This document shows, in pieces, positions 22,301 to 34,475 of a DNA stretch of 64,000 nt; within the stretch, counting starts at the first letter, position 1; each line of letters begins with the position of its first letter. Under the pieces are notes generated by a model. That model made no database searches and was not told the origin of the DNA. It saw only the letters and a program-made list of their open reading frames with translations. Origin of the DNA: Hypericum androsaemum. Lineage: Eukaryota; Streptophyta; Magnoliopsida; Malpighiales; Hypericaceae. The translations under genes were made by a program, and so were the position numbers. The DNA lies in NCBI GenBank assembly GCA_963995505.1, contig OZ023192.1, positions 6,989,001 through 7,053,000 on the forward strand, written 5' to 3'.

Positions 22301-25300
22301 CTCCTCATCGAAACCCAAGGATGTGACTCCACCTACAACAGTGCCCCCACTAACATGTAGGTATTCCTAGCATCTCTTTCACCCTTCATCACCATCATAG
22401 CATCCTTCTCCATCTCAATTAGCCCGCCTACAAATTTATAGCCATATCTGCTACAATCCAAGGCTCATAATGAGATCAATTTCCTCTCCAACTTTGGAAC
22501 ATGCCTAACCCACACAACTTAACCACGACACCATCCTTCATCTTGATTCGGATATCACCCATCCAATGATACTACAAGCAAAACCATCACCCATAGTCAC
22601 CATACCTGAATTAACAAACTTATAGGTGTCGAACCACACTCTCTTGGGTGTCATGTGAAAGGAACAAGCGGTATCCAAAATCTAAGAATCAGAATACTTT
22701 GGACTTGATAAGACAGAAAGACAGTCACCATCTGACCCGTCCGAATAAGAGTCCATATTTACGGAACCTGATCCTTTTCTCTTGTGGTCTCGAGATCTCC
22801 TTGGACAATCCTTCTTCATGTGCCCCTTTTCTCCGCACTCGAAGCAATTTCCTTTGAACCTCCTTGAACCCGACTTGGATCCTTTTCCATCTCTATGACC
22901 ACCATGGCTACCCCTCACAACCAGCCCTTCACAATATTCATTTCCGGTCTTCTTCCTTTGATAAAACCCTAGCAGAGCACTCGTGATATCCTCCAACACC
23001 AAGAATTTCTTGCCCCAAGTTAGAGTTGTAACCAAATTCTCGTAGGAACTCGGTAAGAAATTCAGCAATGATAATACCTTGTCTTCTTCCTCAACTTCAC
23101 ATTAACCTTTCTCAAGTCGCTCATAAGTTGACTGAAACCAATTATATGTTGGCTCAAGTCCGAGCCCTCCTTCATCTTGAGCACTTACAATCTTTGCTTA
23201 AGATAAAATTTATTTGACAAAGACTTTGACATATATCTATGACGTGATACATCACATCGTCCACTAAGCACAAGTAAATTTTTGTCACCGCCTTGGCCTC
23301 CATCTCCTTTCACTCTTGGTCCTCCATCTTCTCGAACTTCTTCTCCTAGAGCGCGATGACCATCCCTTGTTGCACGTGGAGATCCTTGACACGCTTTTGC
23401 CATAACCTAAAATTCGATGATTCATCGAACTTCACAAGAGCAAACTTCGCGCCGTCCGACATTCTCCAACCTTAGCTTTGATACCACTTGTTAGGAATTC
23501 AGCAACTTTGAGAACAAAATGCGCAAAGATACGGACACAAGAGATTACGTAGTTTGGCCTAATGCCTATGTCCACGGGGAGAAAGGAGAACTTTTATTGA
23601 TGGATCCAAGTCACAAAGTCATACAAAAACCTAGGTAAAATGTCCTTATATAATGGACAACACCCTTGTACATCAAGTAATCAATCTAGGTCAAATCTAG
23701 GAGTCCAAATCAGAGTCTGAGCAAAACAAAAAATGGCTGCCAGCACTACCTAGCCGGCGCTGGCCTCCCACCGGCCGCTGGGTCTTCAAAAACTTAACAT
23801 TCTGTATCCCACCCCTAGCGAGGGCTAGGGGGCTAGCGGCCGCTGGCCATGCCCAAATTTTCACCATTTGCTTTTCTCGACATATCGCAACACTGGAAAG
23901 ATGTGTCGGTATTAGTGGAATCGATTTCATTGAAGTAATTTTCATCATTAATTTTCTATATCTCGTTATTGCACTAAAGAGAAAATTTTTATGTTTAATT
24001 TGTGGCAATTTAGAATCTGGTGGTTTAAAAAATTCATTGCCTATGTGACACAAAACTCTATACATATAATATGTAACCCTACACATATTAATATATTTAT
24101 TTGCATTTCCCGAAGATACACTATTTATGGGAAATTGGATATCCCATGTATATCTTCCGTAGGGATATTTAATATGAAAATTGGATAACTTTAGTTGCAT
24201 CGTTCAAAGAGATCTTTAAAATAAATATATAAGCTTTGGAAGTTGAATGACCATTTCGGAAACCAAAGTTTGTGGACAAGCTTTCTGTCCTATTTGAAAT
24301 ACCATTATCAAGCATGTTCTATGATTTATATAATCTCTCTTGTTTATTAGTACTATCATTGATACTAACCAAAGTTTAAAAGAAAAAGAAATGTATACAG
24401 GAAAAATAAATGAGAAATGCATGGATCAAAGACATATATTAAGATCAAATCATCTAGCTTTAGAAGAGAGAAGATGTCTTGGTAGAAAAACTTTTCAAGC
24501 AAAATCTACAAACTCTTTCTTAGAGTACAAGTGCATTGCAAATTGATTAAAAGAAACTTGGAGAACAAGTGTGGTGTAACTTGATCAAAGAAGACTTGAA
24601 GAGGAAGTCCATTAAGAAGACTTGTACCAATTATAAAGGTCAAGCCAAAGAAAAAACAAAGTGACTAACGGTGATCAAACAAAAACGAAAAAGACATGTG
24701 AAGAGGAAAACATAACAATTTCAAATCTAAGAGAAATCACCAAATTTTAAGACACAATTTATTTATATTGCAAATCTGTGTCTCGAGTACTTGCCTTAAA
24801 TTAAGTTGTGAATTAATATGAAGTATATTTGTGAGAGTGCTAGTAAGAACTAGAAAACTGCTTCTAGATTATCTTGAAAACTAGAAAAATTGGTGACTAC
24901 GTATTGTTTGTTAAAAATTTGATTGTAATCTTTCCTTTTTTGTGTGAAATAAAAAGACGAGAGGTGAGTTTGGAGAGTGGACGTAGTCTCAAATAAGCAC
25001 GAGCCGAACTACTATATATCGGGTGTAAATTTCTCTATTCTTCCTTTACAATTTATTTTACGGAAGTGATTTCCAAAAGATTTGAAGAATTTTCCATCAA
25101 CCAAATTCATCCATTTTTAGGTTGCTTGGAGGACCTACAACCTTGTTGGCTCTTACTAAAGTTCTATTAAATTTGCTCAAATGGATGTTTGGCGAAAGAC
25201 AATAATTAAATGTGATGACACAGTCACTTGTCACTCAGATTGAAGCACGTCATATTAAAGAAAAAAATTACTAATTATAATCACTGTGTTATTTGGTTTG

Positions 25301-28300
25301 ACTCGTTAGGTCATTTCAAGTCAATTATAGAGCAAACAACTATTGATAATTTATTTGAATGAATATGAAAATAAAAAATTCAACCCATTATATTTCTTTA
25401 ACATGCTCTCAGAGGAAAAAAAAGATAATTTATCCATTATCACATAGATATTATGGCAGAATGTCTTGTATTTATAAAGTGCATATTTGTTATTACATGT
25501 GGGCATACTCAGCTATGATGTCGATCATTTATATACTAATTAGTTCCAGCTAAATGATCACATGGATGCATACATATCATTAATTTGCAATTTATCATTC
25601 GAAAAGGTGTTAGTCCTATCAGCTAAATTTTCTAATTATCTAGTCAAGGCTACTAGAATACATTCTCGACATCATACAAATTATGTTCACATGCAAACAA
25701 TCATGAAAAAAAATTAAGTTGGCCATAAGTATATTCCGTATGAAAAAAAAGATTATTAAATTACACATGCAAAAAGTGTAATGATAATTAATTGCATCAC
25801 TCCAATAATTCCAATAAATTATTAGGAAGTCTCTCAATTATGGTTTTTGGTTTAAAACAAAATATTAATCATCTTAAGTATTTGAATTTCGCGTCTTATG
25901 TTTTAAACTCCACAACTACGAAACAGTAAGATGGGGTCTTGAAATAGTTTGTGAACATGTGTTGAGATATGATTTCTATTCACTTTCAAGAGGTTCAAGT
26001 TATTAAGTCCACCTTGTTTTTATCAAATATCATGAGAGAAATAAAAGTAAAAACTATAACGTAATGACTAGTGTTATCATAGATATGACCGGATCCTTCA
26101 CTGAGAGAACCGAAAGAAAATAGTGATCAACCATATTACGGGTAATTGTTAAACTACGCTGAAGAAAGAGTAAAAAAACTGAAAAGGTACGAGATAAAAA
26201 AAATTCAGTCACAAACAAATATCGAGATTTATTTAAACATTGGTATTTCTTTTAAATTTCGATGTCAACGTCAAAATGTTTTCTATGTATGCATCGACTG
26301 TGAAACATATGCATTTTGTTGACCAAGTCCTTATTTTTCAAAGTAGACGTTGACCTAGTCAATCTTACAGAAACAATGACCAATTCTGATTCAATTTAGT
26401 ATTTGTTTCACAGGAAAATTACAGAGTACAAACAAATTACAAAAAAAAAATTATCCAGTTAAAAAATTGATCATTATAAAAATTCTGTACCACCGGAGAA
26501 ACCAACTTAACGCGAAATAAACTTAAAATTAAGAGAAGACGGAGTTTCTATCATTTACGTACGTACCCGTGCATGCCTCAAGGTAGGGATTTCCGATGAA
26601 TCCAGGTTTGCATAGGCATCGATAGCCCTCTCCGTTTTCGGAGTAATCGCAACGAGCGTTGCCTCTGCACCAGTAGGAGCTTGTGTTCGCCTGAGCATCT
26701 TCACACGTCTTTTTGTCTACCACCCACTCGTACACGACGTTAGACGTCGAGTCTTTAGACAGGTGCTGTATTATGTTCTTGATATTTGCTGTCCTATGAT
26801 CAGCCAGGAAGGCGTATTTGCATGGATTCGATTCCCACATAGTGCTTTCGTCTTCCACGTTTCCAATGTAAACGGTCATTTGGTGGACCCTTCTCTGTAT
26901 ATCAGTCTGGCAGCATCCAGATCCAATGCCTGCATAAAATAAGAACAATTATGCGTAATGGGAAGATATCAGAGTCAAAATTGTTGCTTATCAAAATATT
27001 CCCGATGATGTAGGACAACATGCCAAAGTGATCTACCATCATTGGTCTCGATCGAGGGAAGTCCGTCATCAATCTCGACCGAGGGAAGACCATTGGCGAT
27101 TTCTGTTGGAAAATTATATTATTTTAAAAGTTTTATTTAAATTAAAATAAAATTATTTTGGAGAGAATTTTCAGCGTAACTAATCTACCACTAAAATCGT
27201 GGGATGAAGTGGTTATGGTTGTTGAGAAAATCCTTCAGGCTGAAATATTCTCTTCCAAGTAGTTGCTAAAATTTCTCACAACATCAAAAATATTAATTTA
27301 TTTAATTATTGTATGTTTTAAATAATCAATAATTCCCCACTTTATATATTCATGGTTTGCGTGAGAAAAAGAAAGGAGATGTGAAAAAATTCTCTTAGCT
27401 TACTTTTTCCGGGTTAATCTTTTACATATTAAAATTTTGTTAGTTCTTGACACCTGAGCTTCTACACTTGGAAGGATCTGTTTAATGTTGGGGGGCCTAT
27501 ACCTACGGGTGAAATAGTTCTAAGTATAGTCCCTTGACACGACTCAGATCTAAATTTATTTCTCATTTTTTACTAAAATTTCAATTTATCCAACAATTTC
27601 TACGAAACTCGAGACCAAAAGTGGCCTCTACCAAATTTAGGACGTGTCGACAAGCCGAGACCGGTGACTTAGACTTGAGACTAACTGGGTTTAACCCAGG
27701 CGAGAACCAACCAAGTCCCTCCCAATTATAATCAAAGGCCGGGTTCGTCTAATCAAGAAATCGAAGATGATCTTGCCATACCAAATAATTTTGTACCTCA
27801 TCAATATTTAATTATGATAAAACTTTTGTAAAGTATATAAAAATATATATTTATTAAAAATATCTTGTTATGCGAAATTTATTTATTATAAAAGAATTAT
27901 TAAATTTTAACACTGAGATTTTTAATTAGTTTAAAAGTCTTATCATTTAAATTTAACGAAGATTAATTTACACAAAGCTAAAGAAAAAATACCGGTAATG
28001 AAAGAATTTAGAAACAAACCCGAACAAGCCGTCTGATTAGGTAAATTAGGAGCCCGGTCGCAAGTTGAGACGCAGCCGCCTCCGAGACTTACGTCGCCCT
28101 CAGACAGGTAATACCCGACCGTGTTACATCCCACTGCCGTGAGCTTGTTCCATTTATCCGACAAAGTGAAATAAGGAAACTGCTTGGCCCAACTGAAGTT
28201 CGTCCCGATCCAATCCAAATATGCTGTGGCATTGTAGCATGTATACGCCATCGGGGCATCGCGATTGACAGTTCCTTCATCCACCGATATGTTGGTCACC

Positions 28301-28545
28301 GGATGAGTCGAGTTCGCGAAGGTCAACCGTGGAGGGCTGAAGCTGGTATCGCACGTGAGCAGGAAGAAGGGGTACATGGAACACGAGGAGCCGGAGTCAC
28401 CGATGCCAAACGGGTAGGGAACGCTTATATTCCCGCATCTGTCGACGCAACCTTTCTTCGCAATCGTGGTTGCTTCGGACCAGGGTCTCAGTTGCAGCAT
28501 CACCATGAAGAACATCCATTGAGCTGCACTAGCACTCTTCTTCAT
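19303..28545 (-). CDS. Wall-associated receptor kinase-like protein (WAK-like), 4 exons, 726 aa
   Basis: Exons (minus): 28545-28020, 26929-26567, 21195-21046 and 20444-19303, all with GT/AG borders. They total 2181 nt, exactly 727 codons. I chose ATG 28545 because a hydrophobic signal peptide follows (about residues 1-29). Next comes a GUB_WAK galacturonan-binding region starting CVDRCGNISVPYPFGIG (residue 33 on) with its conserved cysteines. Exon 2 adds a first EGF-like unit (CRGNARCDY..CLCKPGFIGNPY). Exon 3 is a calcium-type EGF repeat (DIDECKNP..CKGTC..YTCSCPFGMRGDG). A transmembrane helix spans the exon 3/4 junction (residues about 345-366). The kinase has GEGGFSTVYKG (409 on), the VAVK lysine (430), HGD (527-529), DFG (547-549) and GTLGYLDPEYL. 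HGD lacks the usual arginine, so this is a non-RD kinase, a class often linked to immunity. It should sit in the plasma membrane, sensing pectin or its fragments. No break is seen. Confidence 0.9.
21259..23892 (-). mobile_element. Non-autonomous copia element in intron 2 of the WAK-like gene
   Basis: LTRs at 21259-21662 and 23489-23892 are both 404 bp (TGTTAGGAATTC at the left end of each). CTGGA flanks the element (21254-21258 and 23893-23897), a perfect 5-bp target duplication. On the minus strand the right LTR is followed by TGGTATCAAAGC (23486-23475), a one-mismatch initiator-Met primer site. The internal 1.8 kb keeps a broken gag (next entry) and a decayed protease/GAG-pre-integrase stretch (MGDGFACSI, VPKLERKLISL, ARNTYMLVG on minus between about 22680 and 22330). 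Integrase core, RT and RNase H are missing. It lies in the same orientation as the host gene and is presumably spliced out with intron 2. Confidence 0.85.
22682..23455 (-). pseudogene. copia gag with CCHC zinc knuckle (broken)
   Basis: Minus-strand reading starts near 23462 (SDGAKFALVKFDESSNFRLW), typical of a copia gag start just after the primer site. Stops and frame breaks follow around 23350-23100. The open part 23068-22682 carries LNFLPSSYENLVTTLTW and an intact zinc knuckle CFECGEKGHMKKDC. It continues directly into a DS(G)-type protease region further left that is interrupted by stops. Confidence 0.7.
23893..26566. other. Remainder of WAK-like intron 2
   Basis: AT-rich, no exon recognised. 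Around 24950-25050 the string GAGAGTGGACGTAGTC with CGAGCCGAACTACTATA resembles the U5 end of some plant copia LTRs (they often read GTGGACGTAGG..GAACCAC..ATA). A solo or truncated plus-strand LTR ending near 25100 is therefore possible. Its other end was not found. Confidence 0.3.
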
Positions 28546-29341
28546 TTCTTTGGTATCAAGAAATCTGCTTCGGAGCAATAATGTAATTAGATTTCGCATG
28601 TATAATAATCTAGCGTACCAGTTGATCAAGTCATCATTTCGCTTGTTTCTGTTTTTGTTTGCTTCTGCAACTTGAGGGCTTGAGAGCAACGTGAAACCGA
28701 CATCGGTTTCCATCTTGTCTGTAATTAATTTGAAAGAGCTAGGCGACGACCCCAGCTCTTTTAAATTACCATGCACCGGCTAAAGACCTTGTCTTAAAAT
28801 ATACAGGTTCTTAAAAAAAAAAAGAATATACAGGTTAGAGCTTTAAATTGCATTTCCTGATCGTGAAAATGGCAGAACAATCGCACATTGGACGGATGTG
28901 GTCCAACAGTGGGTGAGGTTGTAATTCTGATTTTATTAAGTCAATAAAGAGGATGCAGTGATGCGCACCATACTCCACACACACAAAAAACAGGTATAAT
29001 GTGTACTAGCTGTCATCTACACAGTTCCATGATTTGATTGCAATTTTCAGGACTCGAAAGCGATATGAAAACGACATCACAGAAAAAAGAGAGTTAAATA
29101 CCATCTATTATTAAAAATAGATATTTTTCGTGTTTGTCGTCCACCATCATTTAAAAGATCAACTTCATTTTACAAAAGTGACATGGATTATAAATATTCC
29201 ACATGATTGTAAGTTGCTGATTAGGATTACAAAATAAATCCCTCTTTTATCCAAGAACAAAAACCCTTAATCTCAATCCCTCTTTTACGTGAGAAGAAAA
29301 ATTCCAATCCTAATCTCTTAGTTTTAATCTGTTCCTGACCC
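28546..29341. other. 5' flank of the WAK-like gene
   Basis: Contains the upstream region of the WAK-like gene. The reading frame is open for 77 codons upstream of the chosen ATG (to 28776), but this stretch has no signal peptide or family similarity and is taken as 5'UTR. No other gene seen. Confidence 0.4.
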
Positions 29342-30090
29342 GTGCCCGAGCTCTATCAACCCGCCAAGGTTCATGCCACACGTGCGAAGGTTTGGTTGAG
29401 GTTTGATGAACTTAGCGTGGAACATGTCGAGTCAGACATTGTCTTTGGTATAGTCGCTACAGTGTGGGAGCCTATACGTACGGATTCAGAGGCTTTGAAC
29501 AGGATTAATGGGGCCTCCGTTCAAGTTCTCGTCGAGATGAACATGACCAAGCCTCGCCTTGTGGACTTAGTTTATGAGAAATTGCCTAGCTTTAGCGGTC
29601 ATTGTAAGATTAATATACATACTACATCAATTTACCGTAAGCTACACCCACGAGTTGTTGTTGAGGGTGCTCGAGGCAAAGGAATTGACATGGAATCAGC
29701 TTTCCATGGTGTTGGAGCTGGTGTTGTTCGCAGTAAGAAGGTGTGGCAAAGGAAACCCATCCGCCTCTTCTAGCCAGGTTATTGCCGAGAATGCCTCCCT
29801 AGAGGTTGTTTCGAAGGTTGCTGATACAAGGGTGGTTGTGGTTGGTGTTTCTAACTCCTTTGATGCATTACGTGATGAGGATGAGGATGAGCATGAGGAG
29901 GGTGAGCTTCTGGATCAGGAACTTGGTGTCCCTCATTTGTTTGGAAGCAAGGCGCTCCCCGTGGGATCTTGTGTTACGGCTCATGTTGTTCCCGATGCTA
30001 ATGATGCGCAGGAGAGTTTGGTCCCGGCTGTCCTTCCTTGCAATAAGGGGGGCAGAAATGCATTGGCTTTGGTTCCTATTGAGACGGAGT
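29342..30090 (+). pseudogene. LINE ORF1-like (DUF4283-type) fragment
   Basis: The plus-strand reading frame 29342-29773 contains RAKVWLRFDELSVEHVE, a span about genome-type residues, then ALNRINGASVQVLVEMNMTKPR. This follows the pattern of plant LINE ORF1 proteins (..VWVR...LPVE.W....L..IA...G.P...D..T......RARVLVEID). A frame change near 29690-29750 leads into an acidic tail (DEDEDEHEEGELLDQE). No zinc knuckle is seen. It abuts the GBA2 exon fragment and may belong to a LINE inserted in that gene copy. Confidence 0.5.
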
Positions 30091-30108
30091 ACATAGAAAA
30101 TGACTTAC

Positions 30109-30676
30109 TGCCCATGTGAAAAGCAGGGAGACATCAGCATCAGTATTCCCAGAATTGTGCAGCTGAAATAAGAATAACCAGTGAAAGGTGCTCCAATAAA
30201 ACCCCCCCAAAATGACAATCAATCGCCGGTCACAATTAAAAATTGTTGCTTACCTTCATATATGGTCCAAGCCCTTGGGTACAAAGCGTGATAAGTTGAA
30301 TCAGTTACCTTCAGATTCCAGCCCCAAGATTCAATCCCAGAGGCTGCAGGCTGGTGGAGATATTGCAGTAAGGTTAGCAAACTCTAAAATTCTTTTAAAA
30401 TCAACACGGAAATTAACATAGCTTAATTACTTACTTGATTGTCTCCAGGCTCCTTGGACAAAGAACACTAGAATATCTTGTACCATTAGGACGTTTAACA
30501 AACACCTGAATGCCCCATTGACACTCCTGTAAGATATCCAACATATCATTTTTTTTAAAATGAAAGCATTCTTTACATTGCTGATAAACAATTAACAATC
30601 TCTCTCCAGATAACAATAACTTTAAATCCTTTCCAGGGTTATGAGACAAATGGTTTCTTACAGGTTCGGAATATTA
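30109..30676 (-). pseudogene. GBA2-like glucosylceramidase, internal exons only
   Basis: Three short minus-strand exons have plausible borders. Exon 30526-30435 encodes WGIQVFVKRPNGTRYSSVLCPRS. Exon 30343-30254 encodes [10 protein letters not shown] then [16 protein letters not shown]. Exon 30162-30109 encodes LHNSGNTDADVSLLFTWA. These strings occur in this order in the N-terminal beta domain of plant GBA2 proteins. A partial upstream exon end (ATATTCCGAACCT, about 30674-30662) is cut off by a dispersed repeat at 30676. Codon phase does not join between the first two exons, and no exons are found on either side, so I call it a fragment. The 5' end of a separate copy lies at the left edge of the window. 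Confidence 0.65.
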
Positions 30677-31470
30677 CAGGTGGGTTCCCACTATTCGCCC
30701 TGTGGTTTTTTCTTTCTTTAAGGGCCCTCGTGTAGTTAGGCCTGCCCAATTTATTTTTGCAGAAAAATTACTTACTATATATATTATGTCAAGTTGGCAA
30801 ATCATTAAATATAAAAGTATACTAAGTTCATGGATGTCGTGTCGAGTTGAGTACAGAGTCCCGATTTGGACATCATCGCTACTCGAATTGGCCACTTCAT
30901 TCGCTTTTTCCAAAGTACAGCAAAGCTTGCATAAGATAGGTAAGAGTAAGTTTTGCCAACAAAGTTTGGTTTTCAACCTGCCAATTAATTGAGATTGATG
31001 AATAGCATAAGTACCTCCGCAGCATATCTTTGTTATATCTATTCAATTGCCATTCTTATAGCCTTCACTTCTGTTTCTTGTACTGAAGCCACTTGTTTAC
31101 ATGCACCTTGACCACCAACAATGTGACTTAAATAATTTCTAGCCACTACAACTAGCCTCGTACTTGGATCTTCTTTAAATAAGGTTGTGTCAAAGTCGTT
31201 GTGGTGGCTCCTATATTTGGCATTCTGTCCTTGCACATCTTTTTGTTTGTCTATGCTGTTGTTTTGAATTTCATTCCACCCATCCAGTAGTTTAATTTTG
31301 ACCTATAGTTTCATGCCAATATATAAAGATTATTAGTGATATCATCTCCTTGTTTCTTAGTTTAAATAGTTTATTTTAAATTTTTGTAAACCATTCCTCA
31401 AAAGACATTAGATGTTCCTCGTCCAATTTGTAACATAATGAGCATTAAAACATGAGTATGTAGAATCTGC
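30676..31470 (-). mobile_element. LINE 3' fragment with RNase H domain (copy B)
   Basis: Minus strand 31236-31039 encodes an RNase H-like segment (FDTTLFKEDPSTRLVVVARNYLSHIVGG cut here to its motifs FDTTLFKE, VVARNYLSH, then VQETEVKAIRMAIE), the RVT_3 pattern of plant LINEs. Upstream (31470-31310, minus) matches the reverse complement of 5020-5170. Downstream (to 30676) matches 1985-2249. This is the colinear version of the rearranged left locus and fixes the original order zf-RVT, RNase H, 3' region. Confidence 0.6.
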
Positions 31471-31632
31471 AGACTATCGGAGACGCGACAGGAATAAATA
31501 ATAACAAATCTTTTAAACTCGCAAGTTGTCGGAAGCATTGTTCTTTGATTTAACGGAGATACACTGGACAATAAAATCAGACTAAACCAAGTAAATATGT
31601 TTGAAGTTAAGAATTCTCAAATTTTTTATATA

Positions 31633-32120
31633 ATCAGACAACTGTTTACAAATTTTCTTCAAATTGCTATATATATATAGCCTAACAAAAGAAACTAAAG
31701 TACACTTAAAAATAAATAGTAGGAAATAAAATGGTGGGAATGAAATATATTTAGTCAAGCTCCTTAGCCTATGTACATGAATGTGTCTCTTTGTCTATTG
31801 TGCATGAATCGTCCCTTGGCCTCCTGCACATGAATGTGTCTCGTACCACAAATTTGTCTCGTGTCCCGCATCATATATGATCTGACAACTGTTTACAGAT
31901 GTTCTTCAGATGCCTATATATAGCCTAACAAAAGAAACTAAAGGACACTAAACATAAATACTAAGAAATGAAGTGGTGCGAATGAAATATATCTAGTCAA
32001 GCCCCTTAGTCTTGGTACATGAATGTGTCTCATTGTTTACTGTGCATGAATCGTTACTTGGCTTCATGTGCATGAATTTGTCTCGTACTACGAATCTGTC
32101 TTGTGCCCCACATCATATAT
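31633..32120. repeat. Direct tandem duplication, two units of about 247 bp
   Basis: Unit 1 (31633-31879) and unit 2 (31880-32120) share ATC(A/T)GACAACTGTTTACA, TATAGCCTAACAAAAGAAA, GTACATGAATGTGTCTC and the end CATCATATAT. Each holds several TGAATGTGTCTC-like sub-motifs. Non-coding; origin unknown. Confidence 0.75.
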
Positions 32121-33838
32121 TATAAAGATTTTTTTAAAACACAGCTTTTAACTAGTCATAATTCGAAAGAGAAACTAAAGAACTTAATATAAATATTTTA
32201 GAAAATCGAAGAATGTGAAAGAACATATTCAATGAAAGGGTACATATTCAATCTACAAGGACAAGTCATTATATATCAATATAATGTGTATTTTACAAAG
32301 AAAACCCAAACGTTATTTTGGTTAAAAAAAAATCTTGGATCAAGCTTTGTGAGTCCTATTTAAGGAATGGTCTTGTGGCCCCTCGGGACCGGTCGAACTC
32401 TAAAGTTAGCTCGCGTTTTAGGCGTTAAGCTTGGTGGTTGTCCCCTGACTTCTCCTCCAACACCGGAAGATGATGTCATCCTCCTCCACGTCCAGTTGAC
32501 CTCTGTTCTCGATGGTGCCGACTGGTTCTGGGCAGTTTGGTGTTTTTCCCCTGACTTCTCCTCCCGTGCCGACCAGTCCCCGTGAAAATCCTAACCCATC
32601 GGGTCAGAGAAGATGACGGAGGTAGAGGATTAATTTTTTAAAATTTTTATAAGGGTATATAAGTCATTTACATGAAAAATTGACTGATGACGTCAGCGAG
32701 AGACCAGAGAATATAAGTTAACCAAACTAGGGGATGGCTACATGTGTTTTGAAAAATTAGGAACTAAATTGTCTATTTAACTATACTACAGGGACCTACG
32801 GGTAATTTATCTTTTTTATATTCCGAAAATTTTAAACCAAAATTTTTTAAGTGAATCTAAATCTATTACCACTTAAACCAACTCCTATTAGTTAGAAATC
32901 CAATCCTTTGATTTCCTGAAGTGACCAAACAACCTTTAACCCTCACGCATGGATCCTTTTCTTTCGAAATCACACTTAATTAGGGGAAAACAGAAAAGCA
33001 AGTGAAGCATTGCCTGGATCTGCGCCACATCGGATGAGGTCGATCCACCACGCCATTGCAACCCCACTACGTTACTTTCAACCCCACCTGACTTATTTTA
33101 GGCCTTTTAAAAAAATCTTATTTTAGGCCGTGTTTAGTTTTATCATAGAGTTGTGCTACTATTAACTCAATTATGTCATTTATATTCATAAGGTTAGAAT
33201 TTGATTTTTTTTAATTCTAAAATCTTTACCACTTGAACTAACTCTCATTAGTAACTTTGTAAACTTTAGTTGAATAGTTGTGAATTCGCTCCAATTTTAT
33301 AATGTTCGATAATAAGCTAAAGGTTATTTAATCTAATAATAAAACGTATATTCAAATAGGATAGAAGTCTAGGGTTTAATCTTATGTATTAAGTGTTATT
33401 AGCTCCTCAAGTCCTCATAGGGTTGCCACGGCACTTCTATTTAAGTCTTTCAACCGAACACCAAGCTACAAGCCTTTTACTTTCTCCTTTCCCTTTTCAC
33501 AATAAATTTTTTCCCCACCCAATTCTTTATCCGTTTTCCTGTAATTCGTTACGAATTTGTGTCTTGTTTGATCGCTTTTGAGATGACTACTCTGAATCTA
33601 CCTTAAAACTGACTGACGTTCTCGTAGTTTTTCCGTAGCAACATAGTCGTAGCATTACCTATAGCCATTTATCATTGTATCTCCAAATATTATAGTAGTT
33701 ATCATCTTGATCTCGTGGATATATAAGTCTTTTAATCGAACTACATACATTTTGTGTTTATATCTTTCATATATTTTGCTACTATATGCTATGGTATTTA
33801 AACATTAGTGATTTCTCTTCCGCTCCACTTTCAAACTC
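32121..33838. other. Intergenic spacer
   Basis: No gene recognised. ORF 32367-32585 lies in a GC-richer patch with CTGACTTCTCCTCC repeated twice, but has no family resemblance. Part of the right end (from about 33700) is similar to 43500-43650, the left part of a local duplication. Confidence 0.4.
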
Positions 33839-34018
33839 TTAAACATATGAGAAAGGAACCGTTCTTTCATTAATTAAAAGATGGCTAAACAACTGAAAGT
33901 CTTCGGCCACATTGCATGGGAAATCGTTACATTCACCTCTTGTTCTTGTGCTCAATCCTAGAACAAAAATAAGGAATAGAAAAGCACCGGGGAATCTGTT
34001 CATCTTTCCCTTCTCCAT
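33839..34018 (-). pseudogene. nsLTP paralogue reduced to its signal peptide
   Basis: ATG 34018 opens a 59-codon frame ending at TAA 33839. Residues 1-27 (MEKGKMNRF..LSTRTR) are nearly those of the nsLTP-like gene at 44189. The upstream region is also shared, including TATAAATA on minus at 34110-34103, 85 nt from the ATG. After the signal peptide the frame enters sequence matching the 3' flank of the other copy (GAGAAAGGAACCG(T/C)TCTTTCA), so the whole mature domain has been deleted. It could still produce a short secreted peptide, but nothing suggests selection for it. Confidence 0.65.
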
Positions 34019-34475
34019 TTCTTAATGAGAGCACTTGGTATTGTTTTGTCTAGGTTAAGTTTGTAAGTGAGTGAGTGAGCAAATTGGTATTGTTGTTGGT
34101 CTTATTTATACTGTGAAGGATAGTAGTAAGGGATCGATCCTATTTAAGGAGGATAATTCAATTATTATTTTTTTATTACACCACCTAGTATCTGGATACT
34201 TACTAGAATGACTTATCTAATTTTGAATTAAGATAGAATAATTCTCTTACCAATAAATATAATCTGATGCTCATAAATGGAAACATAAAAGTCAATAAAA
34301 TCTCACGAGGAGGGGATGATATTGTCCTCTTGTTTAATCATATTTCCAAAATTAGAGCGGAAATGGATGGTAACACCCAAATTCGGTAGCCAAGTTATGG
34401 TAACACTGTCTCGTTTTATAGAAGTTAACAAAATATATTTTCAAACTTAAAGCAGAAATAGATGTTCACAGGTTT

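Noticed and set aside
28546..28776. Extension of the WAK-like protein by 77 residues to an upstream ATG
   Set aside because: The extension has no family similarity and would bury the signal peptide; the ATG at 28545 places a normal signal peptide at the N-terminus.
29574..30119. 181-codon plus ORF overlapping the LINE ORF1 frame and the GBA2 exon
   Set aside because: It changes character along its length (LINE tail, then antisense of GBA2 intron/exon); only its first part fits the LINE ORF1 reading.
33393..33581. 62-codon plus ORF
   Set aside because: Short, AT-rich context, no homologous feature in the duplicated segment.
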